Shown: positions 34,289-44,499 of the stretch, in pieces
Numbering within the stretch: the first letter of the stretch is position 1
How the letters are laid out: each line of letters begins with the position of its first letter
Source: Microvelia longipes
Taxonomy: Eukaryota > Arthropoda > Insecta > Hemiptera > Veliidae
Direction: 5' to 3'
NCBI GenBank assembly: GCA_018340805.1
Contig: JACMZG010001911.1
Coordinates: forward strand, 34,393,603 to 34,457,602
DNA: 64,000 nucleotides
Translations under genes and position numbers: made by a program
Notes under the pieces: model-generated
Database searches by the model: none
What the model was told of the DNA's origin: nothing
Seen by the model: only the letters and a program-made list of their open reading frames with translations

Positions 34289-37200
34289 TCAATTTATATT
34301 TAATTTTCCTTGTTACTCTTTCGCGGCATTATACAGAGGTGCCACATAATGGACGTCATAATTTTCTAATATTTAGTTTATCTCGTTATTATCTACTTAG
34401 AAACGTGGTTAACGTTGAATATAACTTCTTCCTGTCCATGATTGACAGTAACAGCAACATCGTGCGAGGCTTGGTTCTTCCTCTTATACTGTTCTCGTTG
34501 ACCAGAGGTTATATTATTTGGGGTTCATCTGTGTCTTCAGGTACGCAGGCTATTGTGCATCTTCCATGCTTTTCAATAGTATCTATTTATTGATGTCTCA
34601 TTAGCTTTAACTAAGTTATCCCTGTTGAGCTTACACAACAGGTAGTTGATATGCCAGTTAGTTAGAGGTGCAGGCTATCCAGAACTTTATACGCGTTATT
34701 GTCTTCTGGCCCACCCAGATTACAAACTCTTTATATAGCGGTTGCCTTTTTTTCCGTATATATCTCTTTCTTTTCTAGTTCAATATGTTATGCGCCGTTT
34801 CATTATCTCCCTAGATTACCTTACATCAGAACTTCAATATTTCTCCTGGTTGATGAATTGTATATTGTATCAATATCTGTATCAAAATATTACACCTTTC
34901 GATTATCTAGCTGATCCAGAATATAGCTAGAGTCTTTTAAATCTGCTTGGGCAAAGTCGTAAATTTAACTTGTTTCTGTCCAGGAAGTTAGGGTACTATC
35001 TGGTGAGCCGTAGGTAAAGAACACTGTGAAACATTCTTGCTGTATGTTTTCCCAGTTAAGTGATCAACTGTCCGTGGTCATTTATCATTGTTAATAACTT
35101 ATTCAGCCTTGAATAGCAGGACATCTGAACAAAATTTTTAAAAACTCCTCGGGCGACTGTCTTTTGAGTTAACAATCGTACTCTTTTAGTGAGGCGCGTC
35201 TGCAAAGTGTGGTGATCCATATTCTGACCGACTACACTTGACCACGCAGAAACGGTGTAATTTTATCTTTTACGCTAAAATCTAAGCCAAGCGCATAATT
35301 TAAAAAACTTATTGCTCATCAGGATTTAAGTTTAATCACCCCTCCTTTCTAAAGTATCATTTTAAATATACTGAGGGTTGTTGATCTTGATTTGAACAGT
35401 GAGACGTAGGCCGGGCCAGAAGCCTAGCATTGCTTAATCCTTAGAATAATTTGTTTTATCATACAATAAGAATAGCCACCTCTGTATCTTTGTTTGTATG
35501 CTGAATAGTGTTGCCTTACTGGTCCATATTCCATAATAATCACGTTACGTGATACCTTTTTCTATGGCTTTTCTAACTTCGTCTATAACCCATGTCCCTG
35601 TTGTATGGCTCTCTCTCCCACACTACTGACTACATTTTTTCTTTAATTCTGTCAGTTACAGGACCTGACAATATGAGAAAACATTTAACTACCGTACATT
35701 TCCATTGGTAATGACAGCGGGTGATACGAAGTCTGCGTGGTAAATTAATTTTACCATTTAATTAGACCTTCTGTAGAATTTAAATTCTCAGTGTGGACGA
35801 CATTTAACACCCGACGATAAACTTATGGTGACCCCACGGGGTATTTACCACGAAACTTATTCCCAAGGTATACGAACCACGTCTGACAATAATCTTATCT
35901 TCTTCGTTTTTCTTTAAACTTTGTAGTATATGTTTTTATTGTTAGCTACCGTTGTCGTACCTTCCATAAAACAGTCCCCTATGGTTTAAGAGTAAATTGT
36001 AACCAGAGGGTGTGTACTAATGTACTTTCTGATACTAAGATACTTCTCCACTTCTTTCCTAAAGTCAATTCCCATTTTGAGTCAATGACGTCATCACCTG
36101 TTCTGTCTAACTGTTACTAGTTTCTTTCGTAATTAAGAAATGAACAGGTTCTCTCCATGTATCCATTACGTCAGTCATGAAACGGCTCCTTTCTATTAGT
36201 ATTTGTGGGCAATACATCCCGGCAATCGCAGTCGGAGATTAAGATAAGCAGCTACCTGTTGTTTAGCGAGTGAAACTTCAAAACACTGATTAGTGTGTTT
36301 TACAATACCATCTTGTCAACTTTTACACCAGCCACTATATTCTTATCTACTAACTTTTGCAGCAAGTGTACAATAATTACTATATAGTGGTCTTCTTTAC
36401 ATTCTTCCAATATCCAACCACGACAGCATTTAGCTGGATATCGGTTCCCATCTGTAACCTTTCTTAGGTATTAATTCCTATCATGGGATTCTTGTTTTTT
36501 AAGAAATAATTTCTTTCTAGAAATCACTTTATACAGGCCCGAAAGAAAGTACATAGCCTCGGTAAAGATTTTTGGTAGGACATACTTTTCTCCTCATGCA
36601 TTAATAAGTTTTCCTATAATTCAAGGCTATGACTGCGCTAAGAGAATCTACAATCGGATCACCAGTAATACCATAATTTCGCATTATTTTCATATCAAAT
36701 TCATCGTTTTTCTTGTTTTCGTACCGGGAATCTTGCGAGGAGGAATCATTCCGGTGTTTTTAGATTCGTCTGCTTCAATATGATCGGGGTCGTAGTGATA
36801 TTCAACGCGTGGTGGATTAGTAAACCTTTAGGTGTAATTCGAAAACTTCCCCGATCGGTTCAAAAGTGGAATGCGGCAATATCTCTTTTACTAGTTCCGT
36901 CAAACCAAAAAGCTTTCGGGAGCTGCATTGGTAGAAGCCATTACTTGGGGATGTTTATAGCGGCTCTTTGTATAGAGGAATTAATATACTTAGCCAGGGT
37001 TAACGAGTCATTGGAAATCAATACCGAACCCCTTGTTAATTCGGTAGTTCGCGTGTGTTAATTAGTGTTGTTTATGTGTTATATATATAATTTAAAATAA
37101 ACTGGTGATCGGAACCGTCGGGCCGTTATGCGCTATGAATAGCAAATCACATCTTTAATGTTCTTTCTTATAGTAGAAGGGTGGTGGTAAACGGTGTTAC

Positions 37201-38746
37201 AGGGTCATCGCATTTTAAACTATTTGTGTTAACCTAACCACCACATAGAGTTACAAACTTGAACATCAGTCTCTTTAAGGCATTCATAACACTACGCTTA
37301 AAAAAAAGCACAACAAATTGGCTCATGAAGTAAGCTTTTGGTTCTTTAAAGTTTTCTCCTGTCTGGTTTCTAGGTCGTAGATCACAAACAAAAAATTCTT
37401 TAGTTTTTGGTTTCCCGTGATCTTTTTGCATGTAACATAGGTGTCAAGAAGTTGGAGATGTTTTATATACATTATTTATCCAAATCACTTCACCCTAATA
37501 AGTTGTCAGGTCTAGTCGACTTGGTCCTTATAGTTTTAAAATCAATTCATGGTCATTGTGTGATTTCCGTTGCACACTAAGGTACATGTTTCCTCCATAA
37601 GTAAATCGGTCTTGTTTCTGATATTCGGTTTTATTTCCAGACGTATTCTTACTCCTAACATCTTTCTATCGTATCATTGTCTAATCTTCATTCTTATTTT
37701 CATTGCGTCTATAATACAACCGTGTGATGACTGACTAAGTGGGGGTCTGCTTAGTACTTTGACAGCGATGTGCGTTTTATGATCATACTGCTACAGAACA
37801 TTTTGGGACAGTATAATAGAGTGGTCTATCCACTAATAGGGCAGCAGTTAAGAAAGTAATGAATATTACATTGAGTGTATGGTCCCGCAGGTCACAAAAA
37901 ATAGAAGGTATTACTTTACCTGACTTCCGGTTCCTTGAATTACCATATTATCTATCGCCTTCCTTTATTTGTTTCCGTAATAAGACCTACTATGTCATAG
38001 CCTCAAGGAACTCTGAAACTTTTTCAATGTCTCGCTGAATCCACACAGCCTTCTTCTGTCAGTTTTTTAACTAACTCTCATCTCATTTTGGAAATCAATC
38101 TACTAACTTATAGTTATGTGCTTGCAAATGATTATATTGTATTTTACTAATTTTTATCTGAGTAATCTGCGGCATTCATCATCTAATTCGCTTTTTGATA
38201 CGAGACTAAAGCCCGAGGCAGACACAATTATTAGTTTTATACGGTATTCTTTATATTTGTTATAGGAGAGAGAACCTTTCACTCTTTTATGCATTCTGTC
38301 GGTAAAGTGTTAATTTATTTCTTGGCCCTCAGTACCTTTTACCGAAGGCCATATCGTACAGGTTGGGTTTACACTCAACATGAATTATCCGATCCAAATA
38401 ATGCCATAGAAATGGACTGAATAAAGATCAAAATAACTCCCAAACATCTTCGAATGTTTACGCGTGTCACCGAAGCCTTCTGAAAAATTTAAGCCATGTC
38501 CTTTTTCTGCCTCGTCAAAATAAATCTTTGTTGCAGAAAAGCAAAGATCCAAATAGTCATGCAGGTTTAATATCTTTTGTTACCGTTACAACATTGCTCG
38601 ACAGCTTCTTTTTGTGACGTTTATAAAGTTTTTCTTCTGTAGCTCCATCTTGCGGCTTGATTTAAACTCTGACAGTTCTTCCTTTGAGTCCAAACTTACG
38701 GATCATCTTGACACAGTCTTTACAACTAAACAAATTTTTCAGACAT
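34289..38746 (-). pseudogene. PolB copy in left arm, heavily frame-disrupted
   Basis: Mirror of the right-arm gene. The start codon aligns at 38746 (right: 40765) and the stop at 34289 (right: 44499). The longest surviving minus-strand frame is 37234-37431 (MQKDHGKPKTKEFF, DLRPRNQTGENFK), covering the exonuclease I region that at the right reads KDHGKPKTKDF. The interval is 4458 bp against 3735 bp, about 19% longer. Where I aligned the arms by eye (33300-33700, 35160-35450, 36780-37000), most differences are one- to few-base insertions in the left arm rather than substitutions. Plus-strand frames here (e.g. 36780-37061) are antisense shadows. Confidence 0.8.
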
Positions 38747-38957
38747 TTTAACTTGAAAAGTTAACTAACGAATGATCTCTAATCACCAAAAACTTCTCCT
38801 TTTAAGAGACTTTCCCCACTCCTTTTTAGTTAAGACACGCCCACTCTTGAAATTTTACAGATTTCCGAAATTAATCGGGAATGACCGAATTCAATTCGGA
38901 CAAATTATTTAACCAGCTTAAAATTCAATTTACAAAGGGAAACAACAATATCATTTT

Positions 38958-39333
38958 CTATGGCAATTTTACTACAGCAACAATAATAAACTGACAAGTT
39001 ATCTCTTAAAACGTAACCACCCACTTTTATTGAATGCTTCCCATATTTAACTCCATGTTTACAATCTTTTTCCTTCTTAAAAGAAATATCAACTGGTATT
39101 TCATATACCTAGTATGAATTTTTAATTCCTAAGTCCAACCATATCTTGTGTTCATCGGGCCGATTCCATTACATACTCTAAGCAAACCTGCTAAGACCTT
39201 TAAAACCATTCTATAGGATTGTATTTTTCAGCGACGTTTTGAAGTTTGGCTATGTGTAAACGTTTTCAGCCCTAAACCACGTAACACTCTCATCTAATTT
39301 TCTTTTTAACATCAAAAAATGTATTCCTTCCAT
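38958..39333 (-). pseudogene. PolB-N-terminus-like small gene, left-arm copy
   Basis: Mirror of 40200-40553. The start context matches (reverse complement ATTATGGAAGGAATACATTT) and the end matches (AAAATTGCCATAG against AAAATGCCATAG). It carries extra bases relative to the right arm but retains some the right arm lacks (e.g. TTTAGGGCTG at about 39270 against TTTAGGCTG at 40255). Confidence 0.65.
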
Positions 39334-39617
39334 AATCTGGATATAAAATAATTTACTATAAAACTAAGTGTACTTATCAAAGTCTCGACTATGAGTGAAC
39401 ACCTTCATGTGCTATTTAGAGTACCGGTGAAATGCTGTCTTATTCGTCTTGCTATGGTGTACACATTTTCAGCTCTCAAACCACGTAAAATCTCTTTCAA
39501 TTTTTTCTTTATATCCAAAAATGTATTCCTTCCATAAGCCGGATATAAAATAATTTACTATAAAACTAAATGCACTATCTAATACGAATAGATAATAATT
39601 CTTATTACTTTAATTTT

Positions 39618-39666
39618 AATACAATAACCATGAAGGCAGTGAAGTAGGTAGGATTTGTCGGTTCTC
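39618..39666. repeat. inner inverted repeat, left half (49 bp, perfect)
   Basis: Exact reverse complement of 39880-39928. Such perfection contrasts with the noisy remainder of the left arm. Confidence 0.9.
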
Positions 39667-39879
39667 ACTCCCCTTCACGCATTTTTAGGCATGTGAGCCC
39701 TGGTCCATAGGTTCACAAGCACATGCCGGGAGCCTTACTCCCTTCACGTACTCTTCGGCTCACATGAGGTCATGTGAGACCACCCACACAGCCCCGGCAC
39801 AAGGGTCATGTGAGCCTCCCCACCAGACCCCCTGTACGTACTCACGGCTCACATGACCTAGGGACATATGGCCCTGTCC
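39667..39879. other. GC-rich palindrome centre with nested dyads
   Basis: 213 bp separating the arms, much more GC-rich than anything nearby. It contains CTCACATGA-GG-TCATGTGAG (about 39758-39777) and four copies of CATGTGAG/CTCACATG-type words in both orientations (AGGCATGTGAGCCC, GGCTCACATGAGG, GGGTCATGTGAGCC, GGCTCACATGACC), plus repeated CTCCCTTCACG(CA/TA). It could fold into a branched or turn-around hairpin. It has no coding frame. As the junction between divergent genes it may hold both promoters or be the former hairpin terminus; both are inference. Confidence 0.7.
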
Positions 39880-39928
39880 TAGAACCGACAAATCCTACCT
39901 ACTTCACTGCCTTCATGGTTATTGTATT
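39880..39928. repeat. inner inverted repeat, right half (49 bp, perfect)
   Basis: Partner of 39618-39666: starts AGAACCGACAAATCCTACC, ends ATGGTTATTGTATTA. Confidence 0.9.
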
Positions 39929-39967
39929 AAATTAGTAATAAAGATTATTATCGTATTAGATAAGTGC

Positions 39968-40290
39968 ATTTAGTTTTATAGTAAATTATTTTATTCCGGC
40001 TTATGGAAGGAATACATTTGGATGATAAAAGAAAAATTGAAAGAGATTTACGTGGTTGAGAGCTGAAAATGTGTACACATAGCAAGACGAATAAGACAGC
40101 ATTTCACCGGTACTCTCTATAGCACATGAAGGTGTTCACTCATAGTCGAGACTTGATAAGTACACTTAGTTTTATAGTAAATTATTTTATATCCAGATTA
40201 TGGAAGGAATACATTTTGATGTTAAAAGAAAATTGATAGAGAGTTTACGTGGTTTAGGCTGAAAACGTTTACATCATAGCAAAACTTAAC
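39968..40290 (+). repeat. tandem duplication of a leader plus first codons
   Basis: The block TTAGTTTTATAGTAAATTAT then TTTATTCCGGCTTATGGAAGG occurs at 39970 and again, diverged, at 40167. Each copy leads into an ATG frame (40003: MEGIHLDDKRK; 40200: MEGIHFDVKRKL) with an LRG motif about 15 codons in. The period is about 197 bp. The left arm has the same two copies (39333 and about 39540), so the duplication pre-dates the palindrome. Confidence 0.75.
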
Positions 40291-40553
40291 GTCGCCTGAA
40301 AATATCAATCCTATAGAATGGTTTAAAGTGTCTATAGCAGGTTTGCTAGAGTATGTAATGGAATCGGCCGATGAACAAGATATGGTTGGACTTAGGATTA
40401 AAAATCATACTAGGTATATGAAATACCCCGTTGATATTTCTTTAAGAAGGAAAAAAGATGTAATGGAGTTAATATGGGGAAGCATTCAATAAAAGTGGGT
40501 TCGTTTTAAGAGATAACTTGTCAGTTTATGTTGATGTAGTAAAAATGCCATAG
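40200..40553 (+). pseudogene. small PolB-N-terminus-like gene, frame-disrupted
   Basis: About 118 codons if read through, in pieces: MEGIHFDVKRKLIESLRG (40200), then INPIEWFKVSIAGLLEYVME and DEQDMVGLRI, SLRRKKDVMELIW (40301-40492), then FVLRDNLSVYVDVVKMP and a stop at 40553. The order NPI-W, D-VGL, SLRR-DV--IW and LSV-V--V-MP is the pattern seen at the N terminus of Polinton/bidna-type PolBs, and the next gene has a related block (DDYLGFAF, ARDVTFEDVW, LSVTTVTYAYG). Two frame breaks are visible; at one the left arm carries the extra G that would keep frame. Function unknown; it may be a duplicated domain that became a separate protein. Confidence 0.55.
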
Positions 40554-40764
40554 AAATGATATTTGTATTCCCTTTGTAAATTGAATTTTAAAGCTGGTTA
40601 AATAATTTGTCCGATTGAATTCGGTCATTCCCGATTAATTTCGGAAAATCTGTAAAATTTCAAGAGTGGGCGTGTCTTAACTAAAAAAGGAGTGGGGGAA
40701 AGTCTTTAAAAGGAGAAGTTTTGTGATGATTAGATCATTCGTTAGTTAACTTTTCAAGTTTAAA

Positions 40765-43700
40765 ATGTCTGAAAAATTTGTTATTGTAAAAGACTGTGTC
40801 AAGATGATCCGTAAGTTGGACTCAAAAGAGGAACTGTCGAGTTTAAATCAAGCCGCAAATGGAGCTGAAGAAGAACTTATAACGTTCCAAAAGAGCCGTC
40901 GAGCAAATAGTTGCCTAAGGTAACAAAAGATATTAAACCTGATGACTATTTAGGATTTGCTTTCTGCAACAAAGATTTTTTACGAGGAGAAGGCTGGCTT
41001 AAATTTCAGAAGGCTCGTGACGTAACATTCGAAGATGTTTGGAAGTTATTTCTGATCTTTATCAGTCCAATTCTATGGCTTGGAATCGATAATTTCTGTT
41101 TGAGTGTAACAACTGTAACGTATGCCTACGGGAAAAGGTATGGGGCCAAGAAAATTTAACAACTTTACCGAAGAATGCATAGTAAAGGTATTATTTTACA
41201 ATAAAGAATACGGATAACTTGTGTCTGCCTCGGGCTTAGTCGTATCAAAAAGCCGAATAGATGAGAGTCCGGGATTACGATAAAATTAGATTAAATACAA
41301 AACATTCAAACTACTATAAGTTTAGAATTGATTCAAAAGGCTGGAGTTGTAATACCAGAAGAAGGCTGTGGGATTCCGGAATTGAAAAAGTTTCAAGAGT
41401 TCCTTGAAGGCTATGACATAGTGGTCTATTATTACGGAACTAAAGAAGGGATGTTTTGTTTCAAGGAACACGGGTGCAGTAAATGTTTAAACCTCTTTTT
41501 TGTGATGGGCATTACAATGTTATACTTCATTAACTGCTGCCTTTGTGTGCAATTATTACTGCGAAATGTGTCATGTGCCGTATGATCATAAAAACGCACA
41601 TCGCTGCAAAAGTAAATGCCCAGCTTGTCAGCAATCACCGGCTTGTATTAGCGCCATGAAAATAAAATGTGGTGAATGTCGTAGAGAGTTTAGGAGTAAA
41701 GAATGTTTTGAAAACCATCAGAAACCTGGTTCTCTGGAGAAAAGTATTGTGTGCAAGGAAATCACACAATGTAATGAATGTTTTAAAACTATAAGGACCA
41801 GTCGAGAACACTTTTGTGGTGAAGTGTTTTTTGAAAAATATGTAATAAACATCAACCTTCCGAACACCTATGTTACATGCAAAAAGATCACGGGAAACCA
41901 AAAACTAAAGATTTTTTGTTTGTGATCTACGACCTAGAAACCAGACAGGAGAAAACTTTAAAGAACAAAAGCTTACTTCATGAGCCTAATTTGTGTGTTT
42001 TTAAGCAGTATTGTTATGAATGCTTAGAGACTGATGTTCAAGTTTGTAAAACTGTGTGGTGTTAGGTTACAAATAGTAAAATGCGATGACCCTGTAACAC
42101 CGTTTACCCACCACCTTCTTACTATAAGAAAGAAAATTTAAAGATGTTGCTATAGCGCATAACGGCGGACGGTTCGATCACCAGTTTATTTTAAATTATA
42201 TATTAACACAAACAACTTTAACACCGGAACTAATAACAAGGGGTTCCGGTTTGATTTCAATGACTGTTGGCAATATTAAATTTTTAGATAGTATAAACTA
42301 TTTCCCAATGGCTTTAAATGCACTCCGAAAGCTTTTGACGGAACTGAAAAAAGGATATTTTCCGCATCTTTTGAACCGATCGGAGTTTTCGAATTACAAA
42401 GGTTTACTTCCCCGCGTTGAATACTACGACCCCGATCATATGAAGCCAGACGCCCGGATTGAATTTTTGAAGTGGTACGAAGAACATAAAAACGATGAAT
42501 TTGATATGAAAAAGGAAATTATTGGATACTGTGTATCCGATGTAGAAATTTTAGCGCAGTCATGCTTGAAATTTAGGAAACTTATTATGCAAGAGGGAAA
42601 CGTATGTCCTTTTACCGAGGCATGTACTCTTCCTTCGGCCTGTAATAAAGTGTTTAGAAGAAATTTCTTAAAAAAAGATACTATAGGAATAATACCTAAG
42701 AAAGGTTACAGATGGAACGATATCCAGTCTAAAATAGCTGTCCAGTGGTTGATTTGGGAAGAACGTAGAAACAATATTGATATTATTCATGCTGCCAAAA
42801 GTAGAGAAGCTATAGTGGCTGGTGTAAAAGTTGACGGGTATTGTAAACACACTAATCAAGTGTTTGAATTTCACGGGTGCTTTTATCATGGATGCCCGAG
42901 ATGTATTCGGTACAATAGAAAGGAGTCCGTTCATGATGACCTAATGGATACAATGGAGAACCGTTTCATTAGTACTAATACGAAAGTAGAACGTTTAAGA
43001 AGTAAAGGTTATGACGTCATTGAAAAATGGGAATGTGACTTTAGGAAAGAAGTGGAAGAAGATTCTAGTATCAGAAAGTACATTAGTACACACCCTCTGG
43101 TTACAAATTTACCTCTTAATCCTAGGGACAGTTTTTATGGAGGTCGAACAGGTGCTACTAAAACATATTACAAAGTTAAAGAAAACGAAAAGATAAAATA
43201 TGTAGACGTGTGTTCGTTATACCCTTGGGTGAATAAGTTTGGTAAATACCCCGTGGGTCACCCAGAAGTTTACGTCGGTGATGTTAAATGTCGTCAACTA
43301 AATTTAAATTCTACAGAAGGTCTAATTAAATGTAAAATATTACCACCGCAAGACTTGTATCACCCTGTATTACCAATGAAATGTAACGGTAGGTTAATGT
43401 TTTCGCTTTGTCGGTCCTGTACTGAAGAATTAAAGAAAAAATGTGATCATAGTGTGGAAGAGAGAGCCATAACAGGGACATGGGTTATAGACGAAGTTAG
43501 AAAAGCCATAGAAAAAGGGTATCACGTGGTACATATTTATGAAATATGGAAGTATGAAACTATTCAGTACAACAAAGATACCGAGGGGCTTTTTACTGGT
43601 TTTATAAACAAATTTTTAAGGATTAAGCAACAGGCTTCCGGCTGGCCTCTTCACTGTTCAAATCAAGAATCAAAAAACCAGTATATTAAAGAATATTTAG

Positions 43701-44499
43701 AAAAGGAGGGTGTTAAACTTAATCCTGATGAAATAGTTTTTAATCCTGGCTTAAGATTATTAGGTAAAAGCCTAATTACAAGTTTCTGGGGTAAATTGGG
43801 TCAGAAAGAAAATCAGCCTAAGAGTACGATTGTTAACAAAGCGGAGGAGTTTTTTAAAATTTTGTCAGATCCTGCTATTCAAGTGAATAATATAACAATG
43901 ATAAATGACACGACAGTGATCATTAACTGGGAATACAAAGAAGAATGTTTCAATGTTCTTCCTACGGTAAATGTTGTTTTGGCAGCTTATACGACTGCCC
44001 AAGCAAGATTAAAACTCTACGACTATTTGGACAAGCTAGATAATCGGGTGGTATATTTTGATACAGATTGTACAATATACATTTCTCAACCAGGAAAATA
44101 TGAAGTTCCTGTAGGTAACTTCTTAGGGGATATGACGGATGAACTAGAAGTTTACGGAAAAGGAAGCTATATTAAAGAGTTTGTATCTGGTGGGCCGAAG
44201 AACTACGCGTATAAAGTTTATAGTCCTCTAAATAACTTGCATCACACTGTGTGTAAAGTCAAAGGGATAACTATAAACTATGAGACATCAAAAGATGTCA
44301 ACTTTGAAAAATGAGAGACATGGTACTGAAAGATGAACCCCCAAAGTATATTTGTACGAAACAGATAAGAAGAACCAAAGCTCACGATGTGGTTACTGTA
44401 AATGGACAGAAGATATTTCAACTTAACTTTAGGAAAAGAAAACTATTAGAAAATTATGACTCTTTGCCTTGGGGGTACAAGAAAATTAAATATAATTGA
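40765..44499 (+). pseudogene. polB: protein-primed-type family B DNA polymerase, frame-disrupted
   Basis: DNA polymerase of the organellar/viral type B class (Polinton, bidnavirus, linear plasmid). Pieces in order: N-terminal MSEKFVIVKDCVKMIRKL (40765-40923), DDYLGFAF/ARDVTFEDVW (40911-41159), a Cys-rich zinc-binding region (CEMCHVPYDH, CKSKCPACQ, CGECRREF, CNECF; 41545-41830), Exo I VIYDLET (41922-41942), Exo II AHNGGRFD (42155-42178), then one 687-codon frame (42251-44314) with Exo III YCVSDVEI, a Vsr-like HGCFYHGCPRC, motif A DVCSLYP (about 43200), motif B GKSLITSFWGK (about 43770) and motif C YFDTDC (about 44050). The C terminus (44311-44499) has SLPWGYKK. Carboxylates of all seen motifs are retained. 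At least five frame breaks; AATAAA follows at about 44538. The upstream ATCATTCG (about 40733) resembles an initiator. Confidence 0.9.
42251..44314 (+). CDS. PolB main open frame: Exo III to palm (687 codons)
   Basis: The longest open frame in the window by a factor of five. It contains Exo III, the inserted nuclease-like segment (42821-42905: VDGYCKHTNQVFEF, HGCFYHGCPRC), motifs A, B and C with Asp residues intact, and the run to NYETSKDVNFEK before a shift. The first Met of this frame is internal to the ancestral protein, so it is unlikely to be the true start. Preservation over 2 kb means either recent insertion or that the breaks elsewhere are sequence errors. Confidence 0.9.
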   Translation: MISMTVGNIKFLDSINYFPMALNALRKLLTELKKGYFPHLLNRSEFSNYKGLLPRVEYYDPDHMKPDARIEFLKWYEEHKNDEFDMKKEIIGYCVSDVEILAQSCLKFRKLIMQEGNVCPFTEACTLPSACNKVFRRNFLKKDTIGIIPKKGYRWNDIQSKIAVQWLIWEERRNNIDIIHAAKSREAIVAGVKVDGYCKHTNQVFEFHGCFYHGCPRCIRYNRKESVHDDLMDTMENRFISTNTKVERLRSKGYDVIEKWECDFRKEVEEDSSIRKYISTHPLVTNLPLNPRDSFYGGRTGATKTYYKVKENEKIKYVDVCSLYPWVNKFGKYPVGHPEVYVGDVKCRQLNLNSTEGLIKCKILPPQDLYHPVLPMKCNGRLMFSLCRSCTEELKKKCDHSVEERAITGTWVIDEVRKAIEKGYHVVHIYEIWKYETIQYNKDTEGLFTGFINKFLRIKQQASGWPLHCSNQESKNQYIKEYLEKEGVKLNPDEIVFNPGLRLLGKSLITSFWGKLGQKENQPKSTIVNKAEEFFKILSDPAIQVNNITMINDTTVIINWEYKEECFNVLPTVNVVLAAYTTAQARLKLYDYLDKLDNRVVYFDTDCTIYISQPGKYEVPVGNFLGDMTDELEVYGKGSYIKEFVSGGPKNYAYKVYSPLNNLHHTVCKVKGITINYETSKDVNFEK

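Noticed and set aside
36780..37061. 93-codon plus-strand ORF in the left arm
   Set aside because: It is antisense to the mirrored PolB sequence (its reverse complement matches 42290-42440).
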